Shown: positions 1 to 7,923 of the stretch, piece after piece | Numbering within the stretch: the stretch's first letter is position 1 | How the letters are laid out: every line of letters starts with the position of its first letter | From: Neisseria bacilliformis | GTDB lineage: Bacteria > Pseudomonadota > Gammaproteobacteria > Burkholderiales > Neisseriaceae | Length of the DNA: 64,000 nt | Assembly: GCF_014055025.1 (NCBI RefSeq) | Contig: NZ_CP059571.1 | Coordinates: 2,356,001-2,420,000, forward strand | Reading direction: 5' to 3' | Position numbers and translations under genes: made by a program | Notes under the pieces: model-generated | Database searches by the model: none | The model's input: the letters and a program-made list of their open reading frames with translations, nothing else | What the model was told of the DNA's origin: nothing

Positions 1-1001
<1,001 letters not shown>

Positions 1002-1009
1002 GGTATTGC

Positions 1010-1072
1010 AGGCCGTCTGAAAACCGTGTTGCGGCGCGGAAAAACCATGCCGCCGCGTTTTTCAGACGGCCT
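1010..1072. terminator. Inverted DUS pair after purD
   Basis: An AG-DUS pair encloses a second GC-rich inverted repeat (TTGCGGCGCGG / CCGCCGCG). It sits just past the purD stop and is probably its terminator. Confidence 0.6.
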
Positions 1073-1087
1073 CTTTGCTTTATGCGC

Positions 1088-2356
1088 TCAACGGCCTATG
1101 GCTTTGGCGGCAATGTCTTTGCGGTACTGCATACCGTCGAAGCGGATTTTTTGCACGGCCTGATAGGCGGTTTGCTGCGCCTGTTCCACGGTGTCGCCGA
1201 GACCGACGACGCAGAGGACGCGCCCGCCGTTGCTGACGGTGTGGCCGTCTGAAAGGGCGGTTCCGGCGTGGAAGACTTTGCCGGTTTCGTTGGCCGCGTC
1301 TATGCCTTCGATAATGTCGCGTTTGCGCGGGCTGTCGGGGTAGCCTGCGGCGGCGAGGACGACGCCGACGGCGGTTTGCGGCTTCCATTGGGCGGTCGCT
1401 TCGTTCAGACGGCCTTCGATGCCGGCCTGCACGAGGGCGGCGAAATCGCTGTCGAGGCGGCTCATCACGGGCTGGGTTTCGGGGTCGCCGAAGCGGCAGT
1501 TGAACTCGATCACCGAAGGCGCGCCGGACGCGTCTATCATCAGGCCGGCATAAAGGAAGCCGGTAAACGGGATGCCGTCGGCCTTCATGCCGCGCACGGC
1601 GGGGAGGACGATTTCGTCCATCACGCGGCGGTAGACTTCGTCTGTTACCACGGGGGCGGGGCTGTACGCGCCCATGCCGCCGGTGTTGGGGCCTTTGTCG
1701 CCGTCGAGCAGGCGTTTGTGGTCTTGGCTGGTGGCCATCGGCAACACGTTTTCGCCGTCGCACATCACGATGAAGCTGGCTTCCTCGCCCTGCAAAAAGT
1801 CTTCGATCACCACGCGCGCGCCCGCTTCGCCCATTTTGTTGGCCAGCAGCATATCGTCTATCGCGGCGTGCGCTTCGTCTTCGTTCATGGCGACAATCAC
1901 GCCCTTGCCCGCCGCGAGGCCGTCGGCCTTGATGACGATGGGCGCGCCTTTTTCTTTCACATAGGCATGGGCTTCTCCGGCGTTTTCAAAGGTGCGGTAT
2001 GCGGCTGTGGGGATGCCGTGGCGTTGCATAAAGGCTTTGGCGAAGTCTTTCGAGCTTTCAAGCTGCGCGGCGGCGCGGGTGGGGCCGAACACCGGCAGGC
2101 CGGCGGCGCGGAAATCGTCCACAATCCCCGCCGCCAGCGGGGCTTCCGGGCCCACCAGCGTGAAGGCGATTTTTTCGGCGCGGCAAAAGGCAATCAGCCC
2201 CGCGTGCGGCAGGAGCGGCACATTGCGCAGCTTTGGCTCGACGGCCGTGCCCGCATTACCGGGCGCAACAAAAACGGTTTCCACATCGGGAGACTGCGCC
2301 AGCTTCCAGGCCAGCGCGTGTTCGCGGCCGCCGCCGCCGATAACGAGCAGTTTCAT
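1088..2356 (-). CDS. purD: Phosphoribosylamine--glycine ligase
   Basis: GAR synthetase, the second step of de novo purine synthesis, joining phosphoribosylamine and glycine with ATP. The protein is 422 residues, the usual PurD length. It starts MKLLVIGGGGREHALAW with the N-terminal nucleotide-binding loop, followed by ATP-grasp features such as VIKADGLAAGKGV and EFNCRFGDPETQ. The frame stays open upstream, but the ATG at 2356 gives the canonical N-terminus. An in-frame DUS near 1404-1415 encodes part of EGRLNEAT. It is divergent from lptB. Confidence 0.96.
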   Translation of the reverse strand: MKLLVIGGGGREHALAWKLAQSPDVETVFVAPGNAGTAVEPKLRNVPLLPHAGLIAFCRAEKIAFTLVGPEAPLAAGIVDDFRAAGLPVFGPTRAAAQLESSKDFAKAFMQRHGIPTAAYRTFENAGEAHAYVKEKGAPIVIKADGLAAGKGVIVAMNEDEAHAAIDDMLLANKMGEAGARVVIEDFLQGEEASFIVMCDGENVLPMATSQDHKRLLDGDKGPNTGGMGAYSPAPVVTDEVYRRVMDEIVLPAVRGMKADGIPFTGFLYAGLMIDASGAPSVIEFNCRFGDPETQPVMSRLDSDFAALVQAGIEGRLNEATAQWKPQTAVGVVLAAAGYPDSPRKRDIIEGIDAANETGKVFHAGTALSDGHTVSNGGRVLCVVGLGDTVEQAQQTAYQAVQKIRFDGMQYRKDIAAKAIGR

Positions 2357-2411
2357 GTTGCAACATCCTCTTGAAAACAGGGGGAACGCGCGATTATAGC
2401 CCATTTGCGAA

Positions 2412-2450
2412 AGGCCGTCTGAAAAGCCGCCGCAGGTTTTCAGACGGCCT
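2412..2450. repeat. Inverted DUS pair in the purD/lptB divergent gap
   Basis: AGGCCGTCTGAAAA and its reverse complement are separated by 11 bases. The pair lies between two divergent genes, so termination is not its obvious role. Its right arm overlaps the likely lptB promoter. Confidence 0.6.
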
Positions 2451-2466
2451 GAAAACACAGTACAAT
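2438..2466 (+). promoter_or_regulatory. Possible lptB promoter
   Basis: TACAAT at 2461-2466 is a good -10. The only hexamer at 17 bp spacing is TTTCAG, which belongs to the DUS arm and is a poor -35. Weak candidate. Confidence 0.3.
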
Positions 2467-2497
2467 AAAGACATATCAATAAAAAATCGAACAGCCT

Positions 2498-3232
2498 ATG
2501 CCAGCCGACACCAGCCGCCTGATTGCGCGCAATCTGCAAAAATCCTTCAAAAAACGCCAAGTCGTCAAAGATTTTTCGCTCGACATCGAAAGCGGCGAAG
2601 TCGTCGGCCTGCTCGGACCCAACGGCGCGGGCAAAACCACCAGCTTCTATATGATTGTCGGCCTGATTGCCGCCGACGCCGGCAGCATCACCCTCGACGG
2701 GCGAGAGCTGCGCCACCTGCCGATACACGAACGCGCGCGCTTGGGCGTGGGCTACCTGCCGCAGGAAGCGTCCATCTTCCGCAAAATGACGGTGGAACAA
2801 AACATCCGCGCCATCCTCGAAATCAGCATCAAAGACAAAGGCCGCATCGAAGCCGAACTCGAACGCCTGCTTTCCGACCTCAACATCGAACGCCTGCGCC
2901 GCAGCCCCGCCCCCGCCCTCTCCGGCGGCGAGCGGCGGCGCGTCGAAATCGCCCGCGTGCTGGCCATGCAGCCGCGCTTCATCCTGCTGGACGAACCCTT
3001 CGCCGGCGTCGACCCCATCGCCGTCATCGACATCCAGAAAATCATCGGCTTCTTAAAAGAACGCGGCATCGGCGTGCTCATCACCGACCATAACGTGCGC
3101 GAAACCCTGCGCATCTGCGACCGCGCCTTCATCATCAGCGACGGCGCGGTGCTCGCCACCGGCCGCCCCGAAGAGCTGGTGGACAACGAACAGGTGCGCG
3201 CCGTCTATCTCGGCGAAAACTTCAACTATTAA
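2498..3232 (+). CDS. lptB: LPS export ABC transporter ATPase LptB
   Basis: Cytoplasmic ATPase of the LptB2FGC machine, which extracts lipooligosaccharide from the inner membrane and drives it to the surface. The Walker A motif GPNGAGKTT is at residues 40-48, the signature is LSGGERRR, and Walker B ends [11 protein letters not shown] with the switch His in [10 protein letters not shown]. The length, 244 residues, is normal. It heads lptB-rpoN-hpf, an order shared with many proteobacteria; lptA and lptC are not upstream here because purD lies divergently. Confidence 0.95.
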   Translation: MPADTSRLIARNLQKSFKKRQVVKDFSLDIESGEVVGLLGPNGAGKTTSFYMIVGLIAADAGSITLDGRELRHLPIHERARLGVGYLPQEASIFRKMTVEQNIRAILEISIKDKGRIEAELERLLSDLNIERLRRSPAPALSGGERRRVEIARVLAMQPRFILLDEPFAGVDPIAVIDIQKIIGFLKERGIGVLITDHNVRETLRICDRAFIISDGAVLATGRPEELVDNEQVRAVYLGENFNY

Positions 3233-3253
3233 AACAGTTATAAAAAACACATT

Positions 3254-4603
3254 ATGAGCGGACAATCCTTCCACCTCAAACTCAAACAAACGCAGCAGCT
3301 CAACCAGGGCTTGCAACAGTCGCTGCGCGTGTTGCAGATGTCCGGCCTCGAACTGGAACGCGAAGTGGACGACTGGTTGCAGGACAACCCCCTGCTCGAA
3401 AGGCGCGAACCGGCCGACGACGGCACACTCGAACCCGCCCGCCTCTCCGCCGCCGTCTCCTCCCGCAACCAAATCGGCGGCGACGAAGCCGAAGACGTGT
3501 GGGCGACCATCGCCGACGAAGAAGACTTCAACCGCTACCTGCATAACCAAGTCTGCGAACACCCCCTCAGCGACGAAGAAGCCGCCCGCGTCCACATCCT
3601 CATCGACTTCCTCGACGAACAGGGCTACCTCACCGACAGCATGGAAGAAATCATCGACCACACCCCCCTCGAATGGATGCTGGACGAAGACGACATGCAC
3701 GATGCGCTGGAAAAACTGCAAAGTTTCGACCCCGCCGGCGTGGGCGCGGCCGACCTGCGCGAATCCCTCCTGCTGCAACTGCAACGCCTGCCCGCCGACC
3801 CCGTGCGCCGCTGCGCCGGCAAAATCGTCAACCGCTTCCTCAACGAACTCAACGGCAGCCGCCGCAACATCGCCAAATTCAAAAAAGAACTGCCCGATTT
3901 TCCTGCCGCCACCATCGAAGCCGCCCTCGAACTCATCACCACCCTCAACCCCTACCCCGCCTACGGCTTCGCCGCCGCCGAGCCCACCGCCTTCGTCCAG
4001 CCCGACGTCTTCGTGCGCGAAGGCGAACACGGCTGGGAAGTGTCCGGCAACGAACGCGCCTGGCCCAGCCTCACCCTCAACACCGAGCTGGCCGACGCCC
4101 TCAAAGAAGACGGCATCAACGAAATCTGGCGCGAAAAAATCCAGGAAGCCCGCCAGAAAATCGACAGCCTCGAACTGCGCAAAAGCACCGTCGTGCGCCT
4201 GGCCGAATACATCGCCGCCAAACAGGAAGACTTCTTCGACTTCGGCGAAATCGGCCTCACCCCCATGCTGATGAAAGACGCCGCCGCCGCCCTCGGCCTG
4301 GCCGAAAGCACCGTCTCCCGCGCCGCCGGCAACAAATACCTCGCTTGCCCGCGCGGCCTGTTTCCGCTACGCTACTTCTTCACCCAGGCCGTCAACGCCG
4401 AAGAAGGACAGGAAGGCAACAGCCAAACCGCCGTCAAAGCCGTCCTCGCCCAACTCATCGAAAAAGAAGACAAAACCCGCCCCCATTCCGACGAAGCCCT
4501 CGCCGCCCTGCTCAAACTACAAGGCATAGACATCGCCCGCCGCACCGTCGCCAAATACCGCGAAGCCCTCGGCCTGCCCGGCGCGCACCGGCGCAAAATA
4601 TAG
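3254..4603 (+). CDS. rpoN: RNA polymerase sigma-54 factor, full length
   Basis: Alternative sigma factor for -24/-12 promoters that need an activator ATPase. All parts are present. Region I is LKLKQTQQLNQGLQQSLRVL and leads to DNPLLE; the core-binding domain follows; the helix-turn-helix contains GLAESTVSR. The RpoN box ARRTVAKYRE is at residues 428-437. The length is 449 residues with no internal stop. In N. meningitidis and N. gonorrhoeae the rpoN-like sequence is known to be defective, so an intact copy here is notable. No clear Shine-Dalgarno sequence precedes the ATG, 21 bases after lptB. Confidence 0.93.
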   Translation: MSGQSFHLKLKQTQQLNQGLQQSLRVLQMSGLELEREVDDWLQDNPLLERREPADDGTLEPARLSAAVSSRNQIGGDEAEDVWATIADEEDFNRYLHNQVCEHPLSDEEAARVHILIDFLDEQGYLTDSMEEIIDHTPLEWMLDEDDMHDALEKLQSFDPAGVGAADLRESLLLQLQRLPADPVRRCAGKIVNRFLNELNGSRRNIAKFKKELPDFPAATIEAALELITTLNPYPAYGFAAAEPTAFVQPDVFVREGEHGWEVSGNERAWPSLTLNTELADALKEDGINEIWREKIQEARQKIDSLELRKSTVVRLAEYIAAKQEDFFDFGEIGLTPMLMKDAAAALGLAESTVSRAAGNKYLACPRGLFPLRYFFTQAVNAEEGQEGNSQTAVKAVLAQLIEKEDKTRPHSDEALAALLKLQGIDIARRTVAKYREALGLPGAHRRKI

Positions 4604-4610
4604 TTTTCAT

Positions 4611-4638
4611 GCCGTCTGAAAACGGTTTTCAGACGGCC
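4611..4638. terminator. Tight DUS hairpin between rpoN and hpf
   Basis: GCCGTCTGAAAAC and its reverse complement abut with almost no loop. The left copy is preceded by AT, making ATGCCGTCTGAA at 4609-4620, the meningococcal AT dialect. Confidence 0.5.
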
Positions 4639-4661
4639 CAACCCACCGAAGGAGTAAAACT

Positions 4662-5009
4662 ATGAACCTGAAAATCACCGGTTTGAATTTCGATGTAACC
4701 GAAGCCGTCCGAGAGCACGTCGCCCTCAAACTCGAGCGCATCAGCCGCCACGCGGGCAACCTGATTTCCGTAACCGTTACCCTTTCGCTGGACAAGCCCA
4801 ACCACAAGGCCGAGGCCGACGCCCACCTTTCCGGCAAAAACCTGCACGTCGAAGCCGTCGAAGGCGAAAACATGTACGCCGCCATCGACGTGATGATGGA
4901 CAAACTCGACCGCGCCCTCATCAAACACAAAGAAAAAAGCCACAACGTGCGCGGCGCGGGCAAACCCGCCGCCGAAGAAGCCGACGCGGCGGAAAACGCG
5001 GAAGAATAA
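4662..5009 (+). CDS. hpf: Ribosome hibernation promoting factor, short form
   Basis: Binds the 30S decoding site and stabilises inactive 100S ribosomes in slow growth. At 115 residues it is the short HPF type, with the usual start MNLKITGLNFDVTEAV and YAAIDVMMDKLDRAL in the C-terminal helix. It is preceded by a clear AAGGAG. The lptB-rpoN-hpf order supports the name. The last 20 residues are rich in Ala and Glu. Confidence 0.92.
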   Translation: MNLKITGLNFDVTEAVREHVALKLERISRHAGNLISVTVTLSLDKPNHKAEADAHLSGKNLHVEAVEGENMYAAIDVMMDKLDRALIKHKEKSHNVRGAGKPAAEEADAAENAEE

Positions 5010-5024
5010 GCCGTAACACATCAT

Positions 5025-5058
5025 GAGGCCGTCTGAAAAACTGTTTTCAGACGGCCTC
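5025..5058. terminator. Inverted DUS pair after hpf
   Basis: GAGGCCGTCTGAAAA and its reverse complement, 15 bases past the hpf stop. Confidence 0.6.
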
Positions 5059-5127
5059 TTCCGCTGTTCCGAGTGCCCCGCTTTGATTAAAATCCCGCTT
5101 TTTTCCGCCAACCCGCCCCGTGCCGAC

Positions 5128-5991
5128 ATGCAACAGCCGCCGCAACCGCCCCAAACCCGCTACCGCCCCTACAAACCCCACACCCAACCCTTCTGGCAGG
5201 CCGACAAACCCTACCTGCACGACGGCCAGATCACCGACGGCCGCTTCCGCGCCCTCGGCTACATCATGTCCTTTATCGCCGGCGCCATCAACGCCGGCGG
5301 CTTCTTCGCCGTGCAACGCTACACCTCCCACATCACCGGCGCGATGTCCGGCGCGGCCGACGCCGCCTTTCTCGGCGACTGGGAAGGCGCGCTCGTCCCC
5401 CTCGCCGTCGTCATCGCCTTCCTCCTGGGCGCGGCGCATTCCAACTGGACCATCCTCTGGGCCAAACGCCACCGCTTCCGCAGCGGCTACGGCCTCTCCA
5501 TGTGGCTGGAAAGTTTCTACCTGCTCGTCTTCGGCCTGCTCGGCGTCGCCCTCTCCCACTACGGCAAAATCTTCGTCCCCCCCACCCTCCTTCTGCTCTG
5601 CTTCATCATGGGCATGCACAACACCGTCCTCACCGTCCTCTCCGGCAGCGTCATCCGCTCCACCCACATGACCGGCACCGTAACCGACCTGGGCATCGAA
5701 CTTGCCAAAGTCCTCTACTACCGCCGCAGCGACAACCCCCGCCTGCCCGACGTGCGCGTCAACAAACCCAAAATGCGCCTGCTGCTCACCCTCCTGGCCG
5801 CCTTCTCCTGCGGCGGCTTCATCGGCGCGTGGGGCTACCACCACCTCGGCTACCACTTCACCCTGCCCGTCTCCGCCCTCCTCCTCCTCTTCGGCGCAGG
5901 CTCGGTCGGCTACGACGTCAAACTGCGCTGGCGCATCTACTGGCGGCGCAAAAAACGCCCGAACGGCAAACACGGCGTAATATCAAGTTAA
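5128..5991 (+). CDS. DUF1275 (YoaK-like) membrane protein
   Basis: Integral inner-membrane protein of unknown function, 287 residues with about six hydrophobic segments. The signature YTSHITGAMSGAAD after the first segment is the family hallmark, and TGTVTDLGIELAKVL comes later. The frame is open back to 5023, but that stretch is the DUS pair. The ATG at 5128 begins a polar, proline-rich leader (MQQPPQPPQTRYRP) before the first conserved block. No Shine-Dalgarno sequence is evident, so the start is uncertain. Confidence 0.85.
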   Translation: MQQPPQPPQTRYRPYKPHTQPFWQADKPYLHDGQITDGRFRALGYIMSFIAGAINAGGFFAVQRYTSHITGAMSGAADAAFLGDWEGALVPLAVVIAFLLGAAHSNWTILWAKRHRFRSGYGLSMWLESFYLLVFGLLGVALSHYGKIFVPPTLLLLCFIMGMHNTVLTVLSGSVIRSTHMTGTVTDLGIELAKVLYYRRSDNPRLPDVRVNKPKMRLLLTLLAAFSCGGFIGAWGYHHLGYHFTLPVSALLLLFGAGSVGYDVKLRWRIYWRRKKRPNGKHGVISS

Positions 5992-6062
5992 GGCCGCTTA
6001 CCCGCCACGCTAAGTCCCGCTATATTCCGCAAGTTTTCAAACCCACCCCGAAAGGACAACCC

Positions 6063-6743
6063 ATGAAACCCTTCACCACCCTCACCGCCGCTGCCGTCGC
6101 CTGCACCCTCGCCCTCAGCGGCTGCATCACCTACGCCGACGGCACCCAGAAAGCCAGCAAAACCGCCATGTACGGCCTCGGCGGCGCGGCCGTGTGCGGC
6201 ATCATCGGCGCACTGAGCCACGGCAGCAAAGGCGCGCGCAACTCCGCCCTCGCCTGCGGTGCAGTCGGCGCGGGCGTAGGTGGCTACATGGACTACCAAG
6301 AGAAAAAACTGCGCGAAAACCTCGCCAACACCGGCGTGGACGTCCAACGCAGCGGCGACCAAATCAAACTCGTCATGCCCGAAAACGTAACCTTCGCCAC
6401 CGGCAGCGCCACCCTCAGCACCAACGCGCAAAACGCCCTCGCCGCCGCCGCGCAAACCCTCACCCAATACCCCGACACCACCCTGTCCATCAACGGCCAC
6501 ACCGACAACACCGGCTCCGACGCCATCAACGCCCCCCTGTCGCAACGCCGCGCCCAGGCCGTCGCCAGCTTCCTGCAATCGCGCGGCGTAAACGGCAGCC
6601 GCCTGGCCACCTACGGCCACGGCTCGCGCCAGCCCGTCGCCAGCAACGCCACCGCCGAAGGCCGCGCGCAAAACCGCCGCGTCGAAATCCTGATCAACCC
6701 CGACCAAAACGCCGTCCGCGCCGCCCAGCAGCAAATCCGCTAG
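6063..6743 (+). CDS. OmpA-family lipoprotein
   Basis: Outer-membrane lipoprotein that should bind peptidoglycan. The signal peptide ends in the lipobox LSGC with Cys21 as the lipidated residue. A glycine-rich segment (GLGGAAVCGIIGALSHG) resembles a glycine zipper. The C-terminal OmpA domain covers about residues 95-215, with NGHTDNTGSDAIN and LSQRRAQAV. The length is 226 residues, close to YiaD-like proteins. The Shine-Dalgarno sequence is GAAAGGA. The stop TAG at 6741-6743 is the first triplet of a repeat end (see 6741-6765). Confidence 0.9.
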   Translation: MKPFTTLTAAAVACTLALSGCITYADGTQKASKTAMYGLGGAAVCGIIGALSHGSKGARNSALACGAVGAGVGGYMDYQEKKLRENLANTGVDVQRSGDQIKLVMPENVTFATGSATLSTNAQNALAAAAQTLTQYPDTTLSINGHTDNTGSDAINAPLSQRRAQAVASFLQSRGVNGSRLATYGHGSRQPVASNATAEGRAQNRRVEILINPDQNAVRAAQQQIR

Positions 6744-6765
6744 GACGTGTTGACAATCAACATGC
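6741..6765. repeat. Solitary end of the foldback element
   Basis: TAGGACGTGTTGACAATCAA matches the ends of the 841 and 53145 elements with one change. No opposite end is found. Its TAG ends the OmpA-like gene. Confidence 0.55.
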
Positions 6766-6790
6766 CCCAGACCCGCGCCGCAAACGCAAA

Positions 6791-6830
6791 AGGCCGTCTG
6801 AAAACCTTGAAACGGGTTTTCAGACGGCCT
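6791..6830. terminator. Inverted DUS pair after the OmpA-like gene
   Basis: AGGCCGTCTGAAAACC and its complement around a short loop, followed by T residues. Confidence 0.6.
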
Positions 6831-6842
6831 TTTGACACTTAC

Positions 6843-6952
6843 GTAGGGTGTCGCCCCAAGGCGACGCACACGTTCCCCGCCGCATCACGGATTTCCGCCA
6901 TGCCACGGGCAACCCGCCGAAACCGCGTGCGTGGCTGCGCCACACACCCTAC
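6843..6952. repeat. Twin-palindrome repeat, full copy 1
   Basis: The left half GTAGGGTGTCGCCCCAAGGC is itself palindromic. The right half, with GCGTGCGTGGCTGCGCCACA, ends ACACCCTAC, so the whole is also bounded by inverted ends. The same ~108 bp unit recurs at 18147, 21120, 21378, 46597, 59403 and 62818. Confidence 0.75.
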
Positions 6953-6984
6953 TGATGCGCCGAACATGGGCGGCAGACAACAGG

Positions 6985-7046
6985 AGGCCGTCTGAAAACC
7001 TGAAAACGGGTTTTGGCTGCGCCGAAGCTACGCTTTCAGACGGCCT
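6985..7046. repeat. DUS-bounded stem-loop with conserved core
   Basis: A DUS pair encloses GGCTGCGCCGAAGCTACGC. The same core occurs in at least seven other DUS pairs in the window. It could terminate the toxin gene that reads leftward from the right. Confidence 0.6.
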
Positions 7047-7066
7047 TTTTCCGATACGGAGGCATT

Positions 7067-7485
7067 TCAGGCAAAAGGGTTAAACAACCGCACGCCCGTC
7101 CGCTCGAAATCTGCGGTGTTGCGCGTTACCAATATCAAACGGTGCTGTTTGGCCGTCGCCGCTATCCATGCGTCGTTTTCCGGGCTTTTGTCGGGAATGT
7201 GCAGGGCGGTGCATATGGCGGCGGTGTCGGCATCTATCGGGAGAATCCGCCCTGAAAATGCGGGTTTGACAACTTCGTCCAGCCAGCGGCGCAATACCGC
7301 CCCTTGCGTCTTGTCTTTGCGCTCCATGCCCAAAACACCTCGTTCCAATTCCATTATGACGACTGCGCTGGTGTAAAAGACATTTTGTCCTTTGCCTGCC
7401 AGCCAAGCCTTAAAGGCTGGATTCATGCGTTCGGACGGCGTGTTTCGCTGATGGCATTGGTATCCAGCAGATACATTAGATACAT
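7067..7485 (-). pseudogene. PIN-domain toxin (VapC/FitB-like), frameshifted
   Basis: PIN ribonuclease toxin in two frames. From the ATG at 7485 (or 7476) the product reads MYLLDTNAISETRRPNA and stops at 7423. The remainder, from the ATG at 7426, is MNPAFKAWL and onward, with the acidic motifs MELERG and NDAWIAATA and the ending FERTGVRLFNPF. A one-base shift at GCATGAA joins the two parts. The first catalytic Asp (LLDTN) is therefore separated from the others, so the toxin is probably inactive, unless reinitiation at the ATGA overlap or frameshifting joins them. The ATG at 7485 overlaps the antitoxin stop as TAATG, as in toxin-antitoxin operons. Confidence 0.75.
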
Positions 7486-7757
7486 TATTCAAACTCCGCA
7501 GGCCGGCGTTGCGCCCGGCTGCGCGGGCGGATTTCAAACTCTATGTCTGCCATTTCGGCAGCCAAATCCGCTGCCGGAGTCAGCGCATCCAGCATACTTT
7601 TGACGGTTTGCCCTGCCGCCAGCCGCGCATATTCCGCATGGCTCATCAATACCAAATCGGATTTGCCCCTGTTGGTTATCGGAACGGGAGCGGTATGCGC
7701 GGCCTTTTGTACTTGACCGGTACTCCGGCTAAATTCCCTACTGCTGTAAATCTTCAT
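7485..7757 (-). CDS. Phd/YefM-family antitoxin
   Basis: Likely antitoxin and autorepressor of the downstream PIN toxin. The ATG at 7757 gives 90 residues starting MKIYSSREFSRSTGQVQKAA, a Phd/YefM fold with PVPITNRGKSDLVLMS and EYARL. The C-terminal half, which would wrap the toxin, is acidic and then basic. The stop TAA shares its final A with the toxin ATG. If the toxin is broken, this gene may persist only as a DNA-binding relic. Confidence 0.8.
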   Translation of the reverse strand: MKIYSSREFSRSTGQVQKAAHTAPVPITNRGKSDLVLMSHAEYARLAAGQTVKSMLDALTPAADLAAEMADIEFEIRPRSRAQRRPAEFE

Positions 7758-7859
7758 GGCGCGGCCTTTCCGTATCAATGTCGGTACGGAATTATACGGC
7801 ATCCGACAGCGTGTAAAGCATTCAGGCGAAGCGGAGGGGCAGACGTTTGAAACGCTTAA

Positions 7860-7900
7860 AGGCCGTCTGAAAACCCGTTTTACCGGTTTTCAGACGGCCT
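7860..7900. terminator. Inverted DUS pair after rnr
   Basis: AGGCCGTCTGAAAACC and its complement with a short loop. It lies just past the rnr stop, in the gap to the antitoxin gene. Confidence 0.6.
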
Positions 7901-7923
7901 TTTTGCATGGCAGGGCGGCGGGT

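Noticed and set aside
1268-2374. 368-residue plus-strand frame over purD
   Set aside because: Antisense shadow of purD with no domain and no ribosome-binding site.
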